This document shows positions 12,936-15,763 of a stretch of DNA of 15,763 nucleotides, piece after piece (the first letter of the stretch is position 1; each line of letters opens with the position of its first letter). Source of the DNA: Desulfobacteraceae bacterium (GTDB lineage Bacteria; Desulfobacterota; Desulfobacteria; Desulfobacterales; ETH-SRB1); the NCBI GenBank assembly GCA_030638305.1, contig DAOWEW010000029.1:1-15763 (forward strand), in the 5' to 3' direction. Made by a program: the position numbers and the translations under genes. The notes under the pieces are model-generated. The model did not search any database and had not been told where the DNA came from. It saw nothing but the letters and a program-made list of their open reading frames with translations.

Positions 12936-14980
12936 CTTTTTACCTCCAGAGACCTGAGCATACCATTGATATCATGCAGAATGGGATGCAATTTATCTAC
13001 CCTGGCGCACCATTTATAAATATCTTGCAGAAAAAAGATTTTTTCCTCGTTTTCCATGTCCATTTCATACATGGCTTTAACAGTATCCTCCATGAACTCG
13101 AAAAAACAGGACCGCACTTTTTCGGATTTGGATTCCACCACTATCTTACAGGCTTTGTTTATTTTATGTTTGCCAAGAGCCCTCTCAAGAGCTATAAGTT
13201 CAAGATCGACTTTGGTGTCATCCAGGCTGACGCGGGCATGTTCGTTTTTGGAATTCAGTGCCAATGCCTTTTGTAAAATTATGTTTAAGGTTTTATTATT
13301 AATCAGCTTTTCATTATACCTTGCGATAGCCCGCCTGCTCATCACGAGAGAAAGGGCTTCCTTTATTCCCTTTGAAGGCCTCCTGGTGTAAATAATATTA
13401 AGAGCTTCCTCATAGCGATTCAATTCATCCAATGAAGAACACTCATCTGCTTTTTCGATAAGTTTTTTCTCATAATCAGAGGAAATATCAAACAGAACCG
13501 AAACCGTGTCAAAACATCGTTTAAGCTGTTTCTCTCCACTTTCCAAACAATAAAGTCCGTAGAAAAATTTTACCTTCAGCATGCCGTAAGTTGCAAATTT
13601 ATCTCTATCAATTACCTCCGGCAAGGTGTTAAAAGCTTTTTCGTATTGCCGGGCTTCAAGGTGATACATACTTTGCCCTGCCGGTGAATAGTAACAACCT
13701 GTCATCAGATACTGTTCTGTATTTTCAAAAAATGCCCTATTCTCCTTGATTAATCGGAGTATCTGAACTGATTTGCCAAAGAGACCTGCAAATCGTGGCG
13801 TACATACAAGGTGAGCCGTATCTCCACGATCTCCTGTTAGAGCATGGATATATTTAATTAATTTATTATCAATATTCCAATAAGTTAACGCTATCCGGGC
13901 GATTTCGTCTCCGGAATCAACCTCTTTTTTTATCAAAGACTCAGCTATTTGGATCAATTTTTGTCGTATGCTCTCTCTTTCTGTTGCTTCTGGGGAAAAT
14001 TTCCCGGATAATTCGCGATTATACACTGCTGTGAGCCAGAACATCGAAAGACCGGATAAATGAGTATGAGCCCTGAATTTCTGCGCCAGCTTGAAGCAAG
14101 TCTTTGCATAAAGCGCAATAAGAGTCGGTTCTACCATGGCAGGAAAATCAAAAACCAGTTCCCATATTATTTCATACTGTTCATCCGTCCAGAGTTCTTT
14201 GATCCAGGCATACTTGCAGTATTCCACCAGTTCTGCCAGATCTTGCCGGCCGGTCGAATCAAGAAGATATTTTCCTTCTTTATATAAGCTAACAAAATCG
14301 CCGGTACTGTTAAACCTGTCAAATATGTCATCTGCCAATATAGAGCTGACGACCTTTTTTTGTTCAAGAAAATCATTGTTTTGTTCAGCGATATCATCCC
14401 AGACTTTGAGACAGTTGTAATATTGCCCCACCCTGGCAAGGGCAAAACCATAATTGTAGAGAGAGCAAGAATCAGAGAAGTTCAAATCTTTGAAGACCGA
14501 TACTGCCTCCTCGTATCTCTCTGCCTTAACAAGGCAGAGAGCTCTTTTCAAGAGATGGGCATCTTGTTTTGAGCTGGCAAACGCTTTTTCGTAAAACTCG
14601 GCTGCCTTTGCATATTGACCGGCAGCTTCAGCATTTCTTGCAGCTATCTCTACGTCACTGTCACTCAATATTTTGTTTAGAACTTCTATTCTTTCATAAA
14701 TACTATCCTCTTTGGAAATCTTGTAAGCTTCCTCAAAACACTCAAGAGCATTTCTGAGTTGCTTTTTTTTGATATATTTCCTCGCTCTTTTTATCAGATC
14801 TTTTACTTTGAGCTTTTCTGTCTCTTTTTTGCATGTTTTGAGTTTTTCAGTAATATTGTTTTGCTTTTCTATCTTCCCTGCCTTTTCAAACTCCTTTTCG
14901 GCCAGCAGATAGTTTCCCCTGTCAAATAATTTTTCAGCCCTTGCCAATATTGATTCAAAACTTTTGTTCTTTTTTTTCAT
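12932..14980 (-). CDS. Large TPR-repeat protein, first gene of the TPR/J-like/GrpE-like operon
   Basis: This 682-aa protein is almost wholly helical, with no signal peptide or membrane segment. TPR-like units are readable at about residues 8-40 (AEKLFDRGNYLLAEKEFEKA), 60-92 (ARKYIKKKQLRNALECFEEA), 110-140 (AEAAGQYAKAAEFYEKAF), 143-172 and 174-206; the remainder is helical repeats with weaker consensus. The N-terminus is strongly basic (MKKKNKSF). TPR arrays act as protein-binding scaffolds, often for Hsp70 or its clients. I do not recognise a specific family beyond TPR. The ATG at 14978-14980 has only a weak TAGG upstream. The last codons contain the Shine-Dalgarno of the next gene. A scaffold or client-recruiting role is inferred from context. 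Confidence 0.8.
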   Translation of the reverse strand: MKKKNKSFESILARAEKLFDRGNYLLAEKEFEKAGKIEKQNNITEKLKTCKKETEKLKVKDLIKRARKYIKKKQLRNALECFEEAYKISKEDSIYERIEVLNKILSDSDVEIAARNAEAAGQYAKAAEFYEKAFASSKQDAHLLKRALCLVKAERYEEAVSVFKDLNFSDSCSLYNYGFALARVGQYYNCLKVWDDIAEQNNDFLEQKKVVSSILADDIFDRFNSTGDFVSLYKEGKYLLDSTGRQDLAELVEYCKYAWIKELWTDEQYEIIWELVFDFPAMVEPTLIALYAKTCFKLAQKFRAHTHLSGLSMFWLTAVYNRELSGKFSPEATERESIRQKLIQIAESLIKKEVDSGDEIARIALTYWNIDNKLIKYIHALTGDRGDTAHLVCTPRFAGLFGKSVQILRLIKENRAFFENTEQYLMTGCYYSPAGQSMYHLEARQYEKAFNTLPEVIDRDKFATYGMLKVKFFYGLYCLESGEKQLKRCFDTVSVLFDISSDYEKKLIEKADECSSLDELNRYEEALNIIYTRRPSKGIKEALSLVMSRRAIARYNEKLINNKTLNIILQKALALNSKNEHARVSLDDTKVDLELIALERALGKHKINKACKIVVESKSEKVRSCFFEFMEDTVKAMYEMDMENEEKIFFLQDIYKWCARVDKLHPILHDINGMLRSLEVKR

Positions 14981-14992
14981 AACCTATTTTAT

Positions 14993-15117
14993 GTTACGGT
15001 TTACAGTTCACGGTTCACGGTTGATCAAAACATAAAAGCAATCAGTCGTTGAATGGTTCATCGTTCCCACGCCGGAGCATGGGAACCAGGCAAAACCGTG
15101 AACCGTGAACCGTAACC
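14993..15117. repeat. Inverted pair of heptad arrays flanking a REP-like hairpin
   Basis: The left arm (14993-15023) contains four ACGGTTC-type heptads, reading GTTACGGTTTACAGTTCACG and continuing. The right arm (about 15092-15117) contains three in inverse orientation (AACCGTGAACCGTGAACCGT). Both begin with GTTACGGTT when read inwards. Between them lies the hairpin at 15061-15088. The whole island fills the gap between the LysM gene and the TPR gene. Confidence 0.7.
15061..15088. repeat. REP-like palindrome
   Basis: GTTCCCACGC (15063-15072) and GCATGGGAAC (15077-15086) form a 10-position stem with one mismatch around the loop CGGA. From memory, the sequence resembles the widespread GTTCCCACGC...GCGTGGGAAC extragenic palindromes of proteobacteria. 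No REP-associated transposase (RAYT) is in the window. Confidence 0.65.
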
Positions 15118-15120
15118 CAT

Positions 15121-15763
15121 CTATTTCAGCAGTATCCTGATCCGCTGGCCAGGACTCAAATCAAGTTCCTGATTGAGATCTGTGATCAGTTTTATCATAT
15201 TTTTTGTTTTGTAAAATTTGCCGGCGACTAACTGTAGTGTATCACCTTCAGCTACGGTGTAATACCAATATATGCTGTCTCCCTTTTTTTCAGTAATTTT
15301 TTTATATATGTCTCGTGCCATGGCAGTATCTTTGAGAATTTTTATCTGTATACCGTCTCCGATGTCGTAAATTCCCAGATGGCAATTATGCTCAAGAAGA
15401 ACAGGATAATAGTCTCCCAAACCATAATATTTTTGTGAAATACTCCACAGAGTATCCTTTTCAGTCGCCCGATATGTCAAAAATTTACTATCCTCATCAA
15501 GACCGGTTCCAATATCTGCCTTTTTCAAAACTTTGACCGGAACCTCATCAAGACCGGTTCCGATGTCTGCTTTTTTCGAAAGTTTTACCGAAACCGAATC
15601 AAGGCCGGTTCCAATGTCTGCCTTTTCCGAAAGTTTTACCGGAACCGACTGCCTTTCAATATTCTCTTTTATTTTGATTATGGGCTTGTTTCCGGCAACG
15701 CCATTTGTGTGCGCTTTTGGTTGATTTATCACAAAGCGCTTCAATCCGGCATCCGGCCCGGTA
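15121..15763 (-). CDS. Protein with three 17-aa repeats and two LysM domains (5' end beyond window)
   Basis: The frame is open to the window edge. A TTG at 15742-15744 could start a 207-aa protein, but it lacks a ribosome binding site and the frame continues upstream, so the gene is probably 5'-partial. Counting from that TTG, residues 34-84 are three near-identical 17-residue repeats (V-P/S-V-K-x-x-x-KADIGTGLD-x). Two LysM-like domains follow: about 89-137 (YRATEKDTLWSISQKYYGLG... GDGIQIKIL) and 160-206 (YYTVAEGDTLQLVAGKFYK... LSPGQRIRILL). LysM binds peptidoglycan-type glycans but also occurs in phage-tail and injection-system proteins. No signal peptide can be judged. It is on the same strand as the TPR operon, 140 bases upstream across a repeat island. 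Confidence 0.75.
   Translation of the reverse strand, partial: TGPDAGLKRFVINQPKAHTNGVAGNKPIIKIKENIERQSVPVKLSEKADIGTGLDSVSVKLSKKADIGTGLDEVPVKVLKKADIGTGLDEDSKFLTYRATEKDTLWSISQKYYGLGDYYPVLLEHNCHLGIYDIGDGIQIKILKDTAMARDIYKKITEKKGDSIYWYYTVAEGDTLQLVAGKFYKTKNMIKLITDLNQELDLSPGQRIRILLK
15493..15645 (-). repeat. Three 51-bp tandem repeats inside the LysM gene
   Basis: Three consecutive 51-base units encode the 17-aa repeats of the LysM protein. The core AAGGCAGATATTGGAACCGG and its variants recur in each unit on the minus strand, with only a few base changes. High DNA identity between units points to recent duplication, and copy number may vary between strains. Confidence 0.85.

Noticed and set aside
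14136..14451. Open frames of about 94 codons on both strands inside the TPR gene, and similar antisense frames in hslV, ubiD and btuC
   Set aside because: They lie fully within well-supported genes, show no family features and have no ribosome binding sites that stand out.
15493..15645. CRISPR-like array
   Set aside because: The 51-bp units are contiguous, coding and in frame, with no unique spacers; they are protein repeats.

Overview
The window reads as chromosome of an AT-rich Gram-negative bacterium, most likely a sulfate-reducer-like member of the Desulfobacterota (Desulfobacterales type). This is inferred from gene content (xerC-hslV-hslU, a long UbiD-family decarboxylase, HemW, QueH, a cobalamin-type ABC importer) and from the many short dispersed repeats (GGTTCAC-type heptads, REP-like hairpins, small inverted-repeat elements). 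No 16S or marker search could be run. Non-ATG starts are common: TTG for ubiD, hemW and queH, GTG for btuF, btuC and cobU.

Layout. Positions 1-2232 (minus strand) hold hslU (cut by the window edge), hslV, xerC and a small Rho_N-domain protein, with a terminator-like hairpin in the leader of the last. Positions 2615-4405 (plus) encode a UbiD-family decarboxylase, followed by a heptad repeat and a 101-bp inverted-repeat element. A YjbQ/UPF0047 protein (4550-4990, minus) and hemW (5236-6384, plus) come next. A tight minus-strand operon maf-yggS-queH (8409 to 6550) is divergent from a tRNA-Leu(UAA) gene at 8518-8605. Behind the tRNA lies a plus-strand corrinoid uptake and salvage operon, btuF-btuC-btuD-cobU (8700-12188). 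Convergent to it, on the minus strand, is an unusual operon: a LysM-domain protein (open at the window edge), a 682-aa TPR protein, a 92-aa degenerate J-domain-like protein and a 151-aa GrpE-like protein.

How the genes work together. HslV and HslU form the two-part ATP-dependent protease. BtuF, BtuC and BtuD would bring corrinoids across the inner membrane, and CobU would activate salvaged cobinamide. The TPR, J-like and GrpE-like genes are joined by two 4-base stop/start overlaps, which suggests one co-translated, chaperone-related complex. Its Hsp70 partner is not in the window, and the J-like protein lacks the HPD motif.

The two most notable points are these. First, a 158-bp inverted-repeat element flanked by a 4-bp TATT duplication sits inside the signal-peptide codons of btuF; element plus duplication is 162 bp, so the frame is preserved and 54 residues are added. 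Second, the TPR/J-like/GrpE-like/LysM cluster looks like a little-described chaperone-type system. A second small inverted-repeat family (ends GGAACGTG...) is present in four copies, two of which abut gene stop codons.
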